Shown: positions 10,895 to 24,100 of the stretch, one piece after another
Layout of the letters: each line of letters starts with the position of its first letter
Position numbering within the stretch: the stretch's first letter is position 1
NCBI GenBank assembly: GCA_031772625.1
Contig: CM062819.1
Location: 1,232,954,955-1,233,018,954, forward strand
Direction of reading: 5' to 3'
Source of the DNA: Pinus tabuliformis
Taxonomy: Eukaryota > Streptophyta > Pinopsida > Pinales > Pinaceae
Length of the DNA stretch: 64,000 nucleotides
Notes under the pieces: model-generated
What the model saw: only the letters and a program-made list of their open reading frames with translations
What the model was told of the DNA's origin: nothing
Databases searched by the model: none
Made by a program: the position numbers and the translations under genes

Positions 10895-12126
10895 CCATTA
10901 ACAGAACCCTCTCTATTTACAACCACCCCAACTTAGAACTCTTTCTTATACATTCTCAAGGAACAGTATTACCCCATGGAGAGACATGAGGTACATATAG
11001 TGGACCACACTACGATAGTAAAGAGACCAATATGTGCATGATCTCACAAATATTTTTCATATTCTACACACATAGTTGAGTAATAAAGACTCTGAGCGAA
11101 ATCTGGTGCTCAAGTACCATTTTTTCTATACAAATACATTCAGGAAGAAATGGAGTTCGTGGAAATTTCCTGACTTGGTGCAGCATATCGATATGCTTCC
11201 AAGATTTAACAAAAATTTAAACAAAAGAAGCGTGACTTTGGATCAGCGAATCAGAAGCAGGGAAAGAGCACCCCCAATCCAAAAAAAAAGGACAAATCCA
11301 AGGTGGGGTGACCTACGATAACCCGTCAAAGCTGAAGGCAAAGAAAAAATCCACAAAGATAAAGAAGTACATAAGAAAGTGGTGTGAGTTCCATAAACAC
11401 CCCATTCACAACACAAGCGAGTGTTGAAAGTCACTAGTGGCCAAACCGAAGGCTTCAGATTCAGATGCATTTTCTAACTCTAAGTTAGAACCTGACAAGG
11501 GGAATGACAAAGGGAATAATATTACTGATGCGGATCCCAGCGCCATTGTTGCCACCACCAAGATCTAGAATATTGAACCTGAATATCCAAAGGAGGGGGG
11601 GCATTTCTTCCACTCATAGATGTGGGTGAAGGGTTCTCTGCTACAGTTCACTGTCAACAACAAGAGCCAAAAGAACCTCATTTTAGCAGAGGTCATGAAT
11701 TGTTTTGGCCTATCGACCACACCACACTTACAATCATACACCATCGGGTGATTTCACCAAGGAAGATATCTCTGCATCATCCAACAATGTCGCCTTCCCT
11801 ACAATGTCAAACCCTTCATGGATGAGGTATTGTGTGATGTTTCTCCTCTTGAAGTTTGTGATGTATTATTAAGCCAACCATACTTGTGGAAGAATCATGT
11901 TGTGTACGATTCGAAGCCTCGCACTGATATTATTACTTTGGGAAATAATTTATATATGATACCAGAGATAGCCCGTCATGCCACCATCTCTTTGATCTCT
12001 GCTAAGCAATGCAATAAAATCATATCCCATACTGGGAAATTTGTTTTCTTTATGATTCAATCTCAAAGTAAGGGGAAGATTGTGGCCACATCCATGGCCC
12101 CTGGGAAGGGTTCCTCCATGAAGTAG
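10895..12126 (+). pseudogene. B2 gag (3' part) and protease
   Basis: Gag is readable in pieces: KDSERNLVLKYHFF, EQKFKQK-like basic region near 11210, and a zinc-binding motif C-E-F-H-K-H-P-I-H-N-T-S-E-C at about 11388-11430 followed by an acidic Ser/Glu/Asp-rich linker. The protease follows, but the catalytic site, expected as VDSGS, reads VNNKS. Downstream it is well kept (MDEVLCDVSPLEVCDVLLSQPYLWK; SLISAKQCNKII). Ends at a TAG at 12124-12126. Confidence 0.75.
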
Positions 12127-13480
12127 AAGAAGGTGGATAAGGTTATGGAAGAATACAGGGACATTTTCTCCTCACCCATAGTGGTACCCTTGCATTATCA
12201 GGTCAAGCATTCGATCTATCTAACTCTTGAATCACCCCTACCCAATGGTTCAATATATCGTCACTTCATTCTGGAAAATGAAGAGATCAAGCAGTAGATC
12301 CAGGAGTTTCTAAAAAAAGGTCACATCTGATCAAGTTCCTAACCCTTTGGGAGCCTGATTGTACTTGTATTTAAGAAGGATGGGACCGGGAGGCTATACA
12401 TTGATTATTGAGCACTAAAAAAACTCATTGTCAGTAACAGGTATCCAATCCCACGAATCGATGACCTTCTAGACCAACTCAAGGGGGCTAAGTATTTCAG
12501 CAAGATTTTTCTGAAGTCTAGATATCACCAAGTTCCAATAGATCCCACAAATGTAGAAAAGGCTTCCTTTAAATATAAGGAAGGCCTTTTTGAATGGTTG
12601 GTCATGCCCTTCGGGTTGAAAAATTCCCCTGCTACTTTTATGAGGTTGATAAGTGACACCTTGTGGCCCTTCACCAAATCGTTCGTGGTTGTTTATCTAG
12701 ACGACATCATAATATTCAAAAAGAGTTGGCAAGAGCACTTGCAACACATTTCACAAGTCCTTCAAACCTTGCAACAACACAAACTGCATGCCAACTTGGA
12801 TAAATGCACCTTTGGCATGAGCCAAGTCCAATTCCAAAATACATCATAGATGAGCAAGGTGTGTATATCAATATAGCTAAGATCCAAGTCATTCATGATT
12901 GGCTAGCCTCGACGACTCTAACAGAGCTTCGCATCTTTTTTGGCCTCACAATTTATTTTCATAGGTTTGCAATGGGATTCTCCCATATCACTTGGCCTTT
13001 TAGTCAAATTTCCAAGGTTGAAGTGAAAGCAAAGTTTTCCTGGTCCAAGTCCCAACAAAAGGTGTTCATTGAGTTAATGCACTGCCTCTAATGTGCACTT
13101 GTACACACATTGCTAGACTTGTAGCATCCATTTTAAATTGAGACATACGCCTCCAACTATGCTATTGTTGTAGTCCTCACCCAACACGTGCATCCAATGG
13201 CCTATCCGTGAGACACTTTTCGATACAATTTGGAAGTAAGCCATCTATGATAAAGAGATGTATTATATCACATAGGCTTTCCCGTAATGGAAACATTACG
13301 TTCTGAGGACGGAGACAGTCATCCACACCAATCACTGACCTCTTCATTTTATACAGACACAAGGGAAGTTGCAGAATGATCACCATTAGAATTGGTCTAC
13401 ATATCTGCAACAATTCCACTTGAATATTAAATACAATAAGCGTAGCACCAATCATTTTGCAAATTACCTCAGCCAATCCC
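12127..13480 (+). pseudogene. B2 reverse transcriptase and RNase H
   Basis: Reads KKVDKVMEEYRDIFSSP into RT: NRYPIPRIDDLLDQL, KYFSKIFLKSRYHQV, EWLVMPFGLKNSPATF and the catalytic box VVVYLDDIIIF at about 12686-12718. The connection reads LTELRIFFGLTIYFHRF. In RNase H the TDASDYA motif has become TYASNYA, losing the catalytic Asp. Stops occur at several places before the YLDD box (for example near 12297, 12330 and 12411), so it is not translatable as one frame. Confidence 0.8.
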
Positions 13481-15000
13481 AATTTGCAGCACTAACTAGT
13501 GTTCTCAACTCTTGTGGCCACGAGACCTCTAGATGACCATAATTTTACAAAAATGATCTAGATTTTCCCACCACATACCAAATTCTAGTGGATGAAAGCA
13601 AGTTCCTACTTTCCACCTCAAGGACGCATTATTATGCTACCTAGGCCACCTTTGTGTTCCTTCAAGCGAGTGTGCCTAGATGATTTGGGAGGCACACTAT
13701 AGTCAAGTTACAAGACACATTAGTGTGGAGAAAATTGTGGTTGTACTATAGAAGTACAGTTATTGCCAAAAACTCTGATAGGATCTTGGAAAATATATCA
13801 AATCCTACACTGCCTATGCCATCACAAAGCCAACCATCAAGAAGCAAAGCCTATACACTCCTCTACCTACTCCCATCCAACCCTCGGAATCCATCTCCAT
13901 GGACTATCTATCTGGCCTTCCTTCTACCAAGCATGGTAATGACTGTGTATTTGTGGTCGAGGATATATTTTCTAAGATGGCTATTTTGGCAGCCTGCAAG
14001 ATGAGTATCAAAATAGAGGACACTACCAAACTATTCTTTGAACGAGTGTGAGTACATTTTTGGATCCCATAGACCATTATATTAGATCAGGATACTAGGT
14101 TTTTCAACACATTTTGTTCGAGCCTCTGGGCACTATTGGACACCAAGCTCACCAAGTCGACTGCATTCCATCCCCAAACTGAGGGTCAGATAGAGGTCGT
14201 CAATTTGATTATAGTGCACATACTCCACATGTACAACTCCAAGAATCCATGAAATTGGGATGATATCCTTCCCTATGTGTAACACAGCTATAACAAAGCT
14301 CTCCATATCTTGATTGATCGCAACCCCTTTCAAGTGGGTATAGGATTTCAACTATTGTGTCCAATTGATGTCATCATGCCTCGTGCGACTACACAAACAT
14401 AATCCACACATGTATAGTCTGAGGCTAATAAAGAAACCAGGTTCATTGAACACATCTAACACATCCGCCAGTAGGTTCAAGAAATATTAGAGAAGTCCAA
14501 TTCCAAGTACATGCAACGACATGATCAACATCGGGTGCCACAGAAGTTTCAGGTGCATGAAAAATTTTGGTTGCATTTTCAAAAACAACGCCTTATCAGA
14601 GCCCATCAAAATATAAGATCGCTTCAATAACAGCCTTACACGATCACCAAGGTTGTGGGAGATAGCTATTTTGAGCTCAACATTCCCCCATTCCTTGGCC
14701 TACATCCAGTGTTCAATGTGGACCGCCTTTAGCCATACTTTCCACCATTACTCAACACATCAAACATTGTAGAACATCTCACACCAACAGAACTAAACCA
14801 AAATTGCATGGAATGAGCCACAACGGATCGTATCATGGACACATAAATCAAGAACACTCGCTAATGGAAGATACAACTGTATTGATTTGTCAATGCTAGC
14901 CAACTCATGCCCCAAGGCAAGTGGATCACCAAGGATCAAGTTCAACAAAAGTTTCCCCATCTCATGGAGGCACTCGATGCAATGGGGACCATTTCTTCTT
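13481..15000 (+). pseudogene. B2 integrase with zinc-binding N-terminus and tail
   Basis: Starts in the post-RNase H linker (STLVATRPLDDHN in one frame), then the HH-CC zinc region near 13700-13840. The DDE core is readable: SMDYLSGLPSTKHGNDCVF (first Asp), LDQDTRFFNTF (second), HPQTEGQIEVVN (Glu). The C-terminal domain reads KFQVHEKFWLHFQKQRL, LNIPPFLGLHPVFNVD. The tail ends HLMEALDAMGTISS just before the LTR. About eight stops interrupt it. Confidence 0.8.
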
Positions 15001-15006
15001 AAGGGG

Positions 15007-15629
15007 TGAGTTCTAATTTAGGTGGATATTGGTGGTCATCCATCTATTCCACTTCGACCCCCACCATTATTTCTTTTAGTTTCCTTAATTGTAGCACAGT
15101 TTATTATTTTTGGCAGTTTTTCGGGTCCTAAACTTCTAGAGTTGTTTGGAGGCCTTAAACGACATTTTTTTTATAAAAATGGGAAAACACATGGCCCATG
15201 GTAGAAATTTGTAGTTGAAACTTGTATTACTATAATAGATCTTTCTATCAAGGTATCGTACGCATCAAACAAATATTGTATGCCAAAGTTACAACCCCAA
15301 GAAGTTGATGTACCAATTTACACTAATGGGGCCCATAGACTTTTGGCTCTTCATTACCTAGGGTTAGGTTTCTAGATTTTTAGGGTTTTCCGTTGTTTCT
15401 CAATAATAAATAGACCTTTGAGCCTCATTGTAACACAATTAAGAAGGCATGTAGCCGCCACATCTCTTCTCATAGATAAGGCACCATTGCCTGAGATAAT
15501 TTATTTCCTTTCTACATGTAGACACTTTTCAACACTTTGTTATTAATGAATTGAAGTTATGTTTTCCTTGTATATCTATGTTTTTGTTCATATTTGTATT
15601 TTATTTAATTCCTTCATAAATTTGTATCA
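15007..15629 (+). repeat. Family B LTR shared by B2 (3') and B3 (5')
   Basis: 623 bp, ends TTTGTATCA, followed one base later by a primer site. Matches the LTRs at 7862 and 62299. Having integrase-end sequence on one side and primer site plus gag on the other shows that one LTR serves two element bodies, as after unequal or intra-array recombination. Confidence 0.8.
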
Positions 15630-15630
15630 G

Positions 15631-15642
15631 TGGTATTAAAGT
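15631..15642 (+). other. Primer binding site of B3, initiator-Met type
   Basis: TGGTATTAAAGT matches TGGTATCAGAGC at 9 of 12 positions. It lies one base after the LTR. This tRNA choice is usual in chromoviruses and copia elements. Confidence 0.65.
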
Positions 15643-15705
15643 GGTCTACTCTTTCTCTGTTTTTCTATGCATGTCCCTAACGAGGATGAGGTATAAGGAG
15701 TTAGG

Positions 15706-16735
15706 GTGAGGTATAAGGAGTTAGGGATCGAATTGGTTGAACCTTTAAAAGATTGGCTCCGCCGACCCAAACAACCTCCCATGGTGGAAGAAAAGAGAGA
15801 CGAGGGATTAGGATATACTTTCAAAATATTTCTTAGAGAAACCCTCGAGCGACAAAGGAATGGAATGATGGACAAATTTTCCCAGATTCTTCGACATATC
15901 CCCACCAACAACGCATCTTCATCTGGAAGTCACTTAAGAGGCACCGCCCCCTACAAGGTACAAGTAAAATTCAATATTCCTATATGTGAAGGTTAAATAG
16001 ATACAAATGTTGTATATAAATGGTTGAGTCTATTGGAAGATTACCTTTTGGTCCATATTTTATCCTATAAGAAGAAGATTACTTTTGCACCGCTTAAGGT
16101 TGCTCACCATTTCAAGGATTGGGGGGGAAATTACTGTGAGAAAAGGGCCAAGGAACCCTCTCTATTTATAGTCGTCCCCTCTTTGAACTCTTTCTGAGAC
16201 ACTATAAAGTAAAAATATTACCCCGTGGCAAGCTATGAGGACAAGTACATACAGTGGACCACGCTACGATAAAAAAGGGACCAAGATGTGCATGAGCTCA
16301 CAAATATTTTTCATATTCTACACACAAAGTTGGGTATTAAAGACTCTGAGTAACATCTAGTGCTCAAGCATTGTTGTTGTCTGTAGAAATACATTCATCA
16401 AGAAATGGAGCTCCTAGACATCTCCTTGCTTGGTGTAGCATACCAATATGCTGCCAAGATTGAACAAAAATTTAAACAAAAGAAGCATGACTTTGGATCT
16501 GTGAATCAGAAGCAGGTTAAGAGTGCCCCCAAACTGCAAAGCAAAGGACAAAGCCAAGTCAAGGTGACCTAGGATAACCTGTTGAAGCTTCAAGGAAAGA
16601 ATAACACCATAAAGAAAAAGGACATAGGAAAGTGGTGTGAGTTCCTTAAAAACCCCACTCACAACACAAGTGTCAAGCTAAGCAGTCACTAGTGGCTGAA
16701 CTAAAGGCTTCAGAGTCAAATTAATTATCTAAATT
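15706..16735 (+). pseudogene. B3 gag
   Basis: Opens about 60 bp after the primer site. The first open run (15706-15996) has KDWLRRPKQPPMVEEKRDEG, a helical ERQRNGMMDKFSQI segment and VQVKFNIPICEG, the start of the gag core. After a stop the core continues (TNVVYKWLSLLEDYL; HHFKDWGGNYC) with further frameshifts. The zinc motif at about 16640-16680 reads KWCEFLKNPTHNTSV, having lost its last Cys. About 150 bases upstream of the second half correspond to the point where B2 begins. Confidence 0.75.
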
Positions 16736-17330
16736 TGAGTCAGAACCCAACAAGGGGAACAAAAAATGGAAGAAAATTATTAATGTGGAGCCCAACACCA
16801 CCATTGCCACCACCAAGATCTAGAAATATTGAGACTGAAGATCCAAAGGAGGGGGAGCGTCTCTTCCACTCACATATGCAGGAGAAGGGTTCATCATTGC
16901 AGTTTGTTGTTGACAACGAGAGACAAAATAACCTCATTTCAATAGAGGTCATGAAGCGTTTGGGCCTACTGACCACACCACACTCGTAGTTTTACACCAT
17001 CCGGTGGCTTCACCAAGGATGAGATCTTCGTGTCAGCCATTAATGTCACCTTCCCTAAAACATCAAGCCCTTCATGGATGAGGTACTATGTGATGTTGCT
17101 CCTCTTGAGGTTTGTGATGTATTATCAAGCTAACCATACTTGTGGAAGCATAATTTTGTGTACAAGTTTAGGCCTCTCATTGTTATTATTACTTTGGGAA
17201 ATAAGTTATACATGATACCAGAGGTAGCCCCACCATCTCTTTGACATATGCTAAGCAATTTAACAAGATCATCTTCCAGACCGAGAAATTTATTTTCTTT
17301 CTAATTTGATATTAAAGTAAGGGGAAGATC
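16735..17330 (+). pseudogene. B3 protease
   Basis: EGERLFHSHMQEKGSSLQF leads to the expected active site, which reads VVDNERQ in place of VDSGSQ: Asp kept, Gly lost. It continues NLISIEVMKRLGLLTTPHS to a stop at 16987-16989, then in decayed frames (LEVCDVLS; LISAKQ equivalent). Not functional. Confidence 0.7.
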
Positions 17331-18700
17331 ATGGCCACATCCATGGACCCCGAGAAGGGTTCCTCCACGCAGCAGAAGCAGGTGGATAAGGTTGTGGAAA
17401 AATATAGGGACATTTTAGCCTCACCCATAAGGTTACCATTCCACTGTAAGGTCAAGCATTCGATTGATCTGACTCCCAAAGCGCCCCTACCCAATGGGCC
17501 AATATACCGCCACCCCATTCTGTAAATTGAAGAGATCAAAAAACAGAGCTAGGATTTGCTACAAAAAAGACACATTTGACCAATTTCCTCACCATGTCGG
17601 ACCCCAATTGTACTTATACAGAAGAAGGATGGGGCTTGGAGGCTCTACATTGATTATTGGGCAATAAAAAAAATCATTGTTAGGAACAAGTAGCTAATCC
17701 CATGGATTGATGACCTTCTAGACAACCTTAATGGGTCCAAGTATTTCAGTAAGATCAATATGAAGTATGGATATCACCAAGTTCTAATAGATCCCAAATA
17801 TGTATGGAAAACTACCTTCAAATCCAACGAAGGCCTTTGTGAATGGTTGGTCATGCCATTTGGGTTGACAAATGTCCCTGCCACTTTTCTAAGGCTAAGG
17901 TATGACATCTTGTGACCCTTCACCAACTCGTTCGTGGTTTTTTATCTAGACAACATCCTCATCTTCAACAAGGGATGGGAAGATCACTTGCAACACATTC
18001 AACAGGTCCTTAAAACCCTACAATAGCACAAGCTGTGAGCCAACTTGGAGAAATTCACCTTTGGCATGAGCCAGGTCCAATATCTAGGATACATCATAGA
18101 TGGTCAAGGCGTGCATGTGGATACAGCTAATATCCAAGTCATTCAGGATTGTCCATCCCCAACCACTCTAACATAGCTTCACAACTTTTTGGGCCTCACA
18201 ATTTTTTATCGGATGTTCATGTTCAGATTCTCCCATATCACTTGGAATTTGAGTCAAATTACCAAGGGCGGAACGAACAAAAAAAAAAAAAAAATTCCTG
18301 GTCCGAGTCCATATTCGTTCAGCTGAAGCACCGCCTCTGCTCTACACCTATACGCACATTGCCAAAATTGCAGTAGCCATTTGAAATTGAGACATACTCC
18401 TCCGACTATGCTAATGGTGTAGTCCTCACCCAACATAAGCATCTAGTGTCCTATCATAGTCAAACACTTTCCTATACAATTCAGAAGTACCCCATCTATG
18501 ATAAAGAGATGTATTCTATCATGCATGTTTGTCAAAAAAGGAAACATTACTTTATGTGGAAGGAGATAGGTCATCCAAACTAATCACTGACCTCTTTAGT
18601 TTATACAAACATAAGGGAAGTTGCAGAATGATTGCAATCAGAAGTCGTCTACATATCTAAAATAATTCCACTTGAAAATTAAATACAAAAAGGGAAAAAC
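17331..18700 (+). pseudogene. B3 reverse transcriptase and RNase H
   Basis: Starts QKQVDKVVEKYRDILASP, then VKHSIDLTPKAPLPNGPIY. RT motifs: DGAWRLYIDY, KYFSKINMKYGYHQV, EWLVMPFGLTNVPATF. The catalytic box reads FYLDNIL, the second Asp of YLDD replaced by Asn, so the enzyme would be dead even without stops. An A-run (18280-18293) shifts the frame in the connection region. RNase H reads IETYSSDYANGVVL (first catalytic Asp lost). Confidence 0.8.
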
Positions 18701-19308
18701 CAATCATGTTGCAGATTGCCTCAACTAGCCCTAGTTGTAGCACTGAATACTGTTCTCAACTCTTGTGGCCACGAGACCTCTATATGGATGCAATTATACA
18801 AAAATGATCCATATTTAACCACCACATACCATATGCTAGTGGATGGCAAGCAAGTTCCCAATTTCCACCTCAAAGATGCATTATTATGCTACCTGGGCCA
18901 CCTTTGTGTTCCTTCAAGTGAGCATGCCAATATTATTTAAGAAGCGCACTCCAGTCAAGTCACAGGACACTTCGGTCAAGAAAATTGTGGCCATATTATA
19001 GAAGTACTTTTGTTGGCCAAAATATTGATAGGATGTTGGAAAATATATCATATCTTGCACTACCCATGCCATCACCAAGCCAACCATCAAGAAGTAAGCC
19101 CTGTACACTCCTATTCCTACTCCCAAATAGCCTTGGGAATGAATCTCCATGGACTATCTATTTGGCCTCCCTTCTACCAAGCATGGTAATGACTGTGTAT
19201 TTGTGGTCGTAGACATATTTTCTAAGATGGCTATATTGGCGGCCTGCAAGAAGAGTATCATAGTAGAGGACACTGCAAAAATTTTCTTTGAATGAGTATG
19301 GGTACATT
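18701..19308 (+). pseudogene. B3 integrase, first part
   Basis: LVVALNTVLNSCGHETSIWM and DALLCYLGHLCVPSSEHA are the linker before the zinc-binding domain; then VTGHFG, and the core start SMDYLFGLPSTKHG-like sequence near 19150. The reading stops at GTACATT, where the CACTA element begins. The continuation at 57916 restores the expected order. Confidence 0.8.
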
Positions 19309-20035
19309 CACTACAAGAAAAAAGGTCATTGGTGAGGGTCATTCTTGTGACGGACCTTTAAGGTCCATCACCAATGTCGCATATGGTGACGGTCTTTAAA
19401 AAAGTGTTGTTGTAAGTGTATATAGTGATGGTCCTTTACGGTTTGTCACCAAAGCTATTTTCAATGACACTTTTGGTGAGTGTCATTAAAGGCCCGTCAC
19501 TAACTCTCTCTTTGGTGACACTTTTGGTGAGGGTCGTTAAACGCCCATTACTAATTCTCTCTTTGGTGACACTTCTAGTGACGATCTTTTATTGACCATC
19601 ACCAATGATCTTTTTGGTTAATTTTGGTGACGGTCAATAAATGTTCGTCATCATTTATCATTCCAATGATTTCTTTTATGACACTTCATGCTTGTGACGG
19701 ACCTTTAAGGTCCATCACCAATGTCGCATATGGTGATGGTCTTTAAAAAATCATTTTTGTAAGTGTATATAGTGATGGTCCTTTAAGGTTTGTCACCAAA
19801 GCCATTTTCAATGATACTTTTGGTGACGGTCGTTAATTTCCCATCACTAATTCTCTCTTTGGTGACACTTTCGGTGAGGGTCGTTAAAGGGCCATCACTA
19901 ATTATCTCTTTGGTGACACTTCGAGTGACAATCTTTTATTGACCCTCACCAATGCTCTTTTTGGTTACTTTTGGTGACGATCAAAAAATGTTCGTCATCA
20001 TTGATCATTCCAATGAGTTTTTGATGATGCTACGT
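19309..20035 (+). repeat. CACTA left terminal repeat and subterminal array
   Basis: After the terminal repeat come about 20 copies of GGTGACGGTC/CCGTCACCAA variants in both orientations. A larger unit of about 346 bp is duplicated: CTTGTGACGGACCTTTAAGG occurs at about 19344 and 19690. Such arrays are transposase-binding sites in CACTA elements generally. Confidence 0.85.
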
Positions 20036-20339
20036 ACCTGTTACTATATTTTTTGTCAAAATATAATGATTTAAGACCATTGTTGTGGAGTCTTTTTCAT
20101 TATGTCCAAGGTCATAGTGGCTATAGCCAGTCAATTTATTAAAAAGTAATTAGGGTGTATCATTTCCCTCAAGTCATAAGAATATAGTCTTCCCATGAGT
20201 CAACACATGATTCATCTCTATTAGGTTTATTATCTAACAAATTTCCTTTAAATAAAGTTCCACTAGTGTGTGTAGGAACTATATTATTTAATACATAATA
20301 AAGCTCTATCAATTCTATTAATGAAAGAGACCTAGCACT
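20036..20339. other. Unassigned CACTA interior
   Basis: AT-rich, no gene or repeat recognised. Confidence 0.5.
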
Positions 20340-21110
20340 CCTCAACACTCATGGCACACCTTAACATGCTTTGAAACAATACACTAACATTCCTTGGCAC
20401 CTCGCATGTCTTGGAACATCTTTGTACCTAGAAAATCATTGTACCTAGAACATCTTGCCATGAGCAGGATGCCAGAGCACATGTTGGCATGCCATAACAT
20501 AGCATATCACTCCCCTATCATGTGTTGGCATTCCCTATAGTCCCTAGCATGCCCTGTAACTCCTTGGCATAATATTGCATTGACAAAAATTAGCACTTGG
20601 CACACATTGACACTTGGCATGTATTGGAACATATTATTAGTGTACCTAGAATGCCCCTTCTGAAAAATATAAAGTCCCGACTTATTAACACTCTTATGTG
20701 TTCATTTCCTTTCATTTTAGCTTGGTTATTCCTTTTGTTGCCTTGAAACTCCTTGACGCATATTGGCATACTCTGGCACCCTGCACATCCTAGCATGTCT
20801 TAGCACCTGGATTGCCTTGGCACTATTTGGGACATGTTAGCACACCCTGAAACTACCTAGCACACTCTAGCACCTCTTGACATTCCCTGATATTCCCTGG
20901 CATGCCTTACCCATTCTTAGCATACCTTATCACTCCCTCCTTGGCATGACAACTATCACTGATTGACACTCCCCAACACACCCTCATATTCATTCACTTC
21001 CATGCATTTTGACCTAGTGCTCCCTTGTGCTGTCCTAGTACTCCCTAACACTCCTCAGCATGCATTAGCATTCTCTAGCACACCTTAGCACTCATAAGTG
21101 AAGAATGAAA
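20340..21110 (+). repeat. CACTCCCTAGCAC-type satellite, outlying copies
   Basis: Built of short words such as CCTTGGCAC, CCCTAGCAC and GCATGCCTTAGCAC, plus the block TTCCATGCATTTTGACCTAG at about 20998. The same units form the array at 28561-31440. Cut at 21111 by the hAT element. Confidence 0.75.
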
Positions 21111-21118
21111 CTTGTAAC

Positions 21119-24100
21119 CAATGTTATCATACTCGAAATAGGCAATAAATTGGCGAGGCAAAAGAGCTAAGAGTTTTAATCAGATTGGGGAAAAATCGGA
21201 AAAAAAATAATCGAGAAAATCAGTGAATTCAATAAATAAAAATATACACATATATTGAATTAGAAAAAAAAAAAAAACAAAACAAAAAAACATTTTTCAT
21301 TGATATTCAGTAAAGCCATGTCCAAACAATTCATAACAGCAATAGATGTCCAAAATATCATCAATGAATAAGTATCTCATATATGTTATGAGTCCAAACA
21401 TGATCCAAAGTACTGAGTCATGACTCCTAACTAGTGACTACATAGAACTAGAAGCAACTTCTTCTAAAATTCTACAAACAACTGCATACTAATTAGAAAA
21501 AATCAATAACTAAGATTCTAAGACTCTTAAGAGTGAGAACTAGAAGCGATTCCTCCCACTCCTCCGCTTGCTTGACTCTCAAAGTTCTTCAAGTCATGTA
21601 GGCTTAAAAGAGGAGCCTCCTCTAATTTGACCCAATCTGCTGCATTTGTAGTTTGCAAATCTATCTCTTCAAGGTCTATTGGTGAATGATCCAAACCTAT
21701 CATTATCATGAGATATTGAAATGTGAATTTAAGTTTGACTTTGAGCTTTAAAGTTTAAACTTTAAATTCCAAATCAAATTATGAAACCTTCAAATTCAAG
21801 CTCTCACCTAGTATTTTCTTGTTGTGAAGTTGTAGATTGTAATGGAAAAATACAAGGTCATTTAAGCGCTTTTGTGTCAATCGGTTGCACTTCTTAGAAT
21901 GTATTTTCTCAAACATGCTCCAGTTGCACTCACAACCTGAAGCACTGCATGCTTGGTTTAAGATTCGAATGGCAAATCTCTTCAAATCTAGTGTATCACT
22001 ACAAAAGTTTTTCCACCAAAGACCTAGCAAGTGGCAAGGGTTCGTGAGTAGACATACTAAATACTAAATAGTAAAAAATTAAAAAGAAAACAAAATTTAA
22101 TAAAACATTTAACATACAAAATAAAGTTTAAACAAATTTAATGAACTGATAAAGCCTTCAAGCCTCAAAGGGTACCTAGCAACACCTTAGACCTTTCTCA
22201 TATAACACTGGTATAGGAAAATAATTTAGGTGGTGCTCTATAATCCTATAGTTGGGAAAATACACGACTTTGAAATTCTAGATCAGGGAAGCACCTTTCC
22301 ATGCATGTCATAAGTCCTCTGTGAACCTCCCCATCCTCATTAAATTTGCTCTTATCATAAAAATACTATGGGTTTAAGAAGTACCTAGCAGCATGTAAGG
22401 GGGAATGTAATTTCCTATCCCAATGTGCATCAATAATGTCCCAAAGAGGCATATACTTTGCCTCCTCATCCCCATATCTTCTTTTGATGGCCTCCTTTGT
22501 GAGATCCATCGCCTCATAAATGTAACCCATAGCGAGTTTGTCACCATCAACCATCTTGAAAGTTCAAGCTTTCAAATTTAAATTAATATGAAACATTGAA
22601 AATAAAAAGAATCTTGAAATGAAATTTAAAACATGAAAAAGTTAAAAGACTTGAAATACCTGACAACTCTAACAAGGCACTCCATCACAGCAATAATCTC
22701 TTCGGCATCTTTCCAGAAACCGTCATTAAACACAAGTAAAACAACTTCAATGCCTTCAAGGGTCTTGGAATGTTTAGATTCCATCCACTCAGGTCCCAAG
22801 GACATCCTCTTCAGATTTATCTTTTACTCAACCACAAATTGCAAAGATATGAAATTTGTTGCAAATCTAGTCATTGCAGGTCGAACAATTTCTTTACCTT
22901 CAGTGTATTTTCTCATGGTGTTTAGGACAATAATGTGGTTGTATAGGTATTTGGTTATGTATTTTTCCTTCTCCACAACCTCATGTATCCAATGAAGCTT
23001 ACCAATGTCCTCAAGCATTAAATCTATACAATGGGCAACACAATAGGTCCAAAAAATAGTGGGGTGCCTAATCTCAAAAAGTCTACCAGCAGCCATATAA
23101 TTAGCTACATTGTCGATGACAATTTGTACAACATGTTCTTCTCAAACTTCTTGAATGACTTCCTCCATCATTTCACAAATAAGTTGTGCAGTCTTAACCG
23201 TGTCTGAGGCATCCACCGATTTGAGAAACATTGTACCTACTGGACAAGATCCAAGGAGATTTATTAAAGTTTTATTCCTCTGATCTGTCCATCCATCACT
23301 CATGATCGTGCACCCTATTTCTACCCATGATGAATGAAACTCAAATAGCACAAGCATGACATCTTCAACACTTTCTAACAGAAAATTTGTCCTAATTCTC
23401 TCTAATGAAGGATCTTTGAACCCTTGACTTGCAACAGTAACTCTATCAATCATATCTTGCCAATAAGGACTTATGGCACAGTGGAAAGGCATGTTAGAAT
23501 AATACCAAAAGTTAGCAATGGCATTCCTTGCATGATTATGGATATTTTTTCCAACCAGTGGTATCTAAGGTAGGTTGGGAACCGGGTTTTGTGCGGGGAG
23601 AAAAAAAGGTGTTTATGTTTCCACCTCCAATGTTGAATGCAAGAGGATTCATTTGGCCTTGAGTTTGACTTGGAATTGGAGGCATGTGTGGGAAACTTGG
23701 GAACTACATTGAGGATTCAATAGAGGGAGATGACAATGGGGTAGTGGAAGAAAAATTGTCAACTCCAGGAGTTCCTATTTCTTTTTTTTCTTTTCTTTCT
23801 TTGCATTATGTTGACTCAACATATCAATGGCCAAGGTTGCTTGGTGTTTGACATTTTCGTCAACATTTTTGTAGAGACCTATATCATGGCCAGGTATTTG
23901 TGCAAGGTGGTACTTGAATCTATAAATGCCTCCACTACATTTCGCTTTGAAAAATTTACAAAGGAGCTTAGGGTCTCCAAGAATCTTGTCACAATAAGCC
24001 CAAGCAAAGTCCTTCTCCCTCAGCATTGTTGTTGTTTTGGACTTGTGTTTAAATTGTGGCTTCTGTTTAGATTTGGAGTTGTGCCTTCTATTTAATTTGG

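Larger units (their letters stand above)
10895..15629 (+). mobile_element. Family B Ty3/gypsy relic B2
   Basis: Runs collinear with B3 from mid-gag (ACCCTCTCTATTTA at 10901, matching 16153) through protease, RT, RNase H, zinc-binding domain, integrase and 3' LTR. The 5' LTR and first ~500 bp of gag are missing. Its 3' LTR (15007-15629) is followed by a primer site and gag of B3, so B2 and B3 share one LTR. Stops and frameshifts occur in every domain. Confidence 0.85.

Noticed and set aside
19309-20035. Treating the GGTGACGGTC region as a separate MITE
   Set aside because: No second CACTA end nearby; the matching inverse end with ATT duplication is at 57912.
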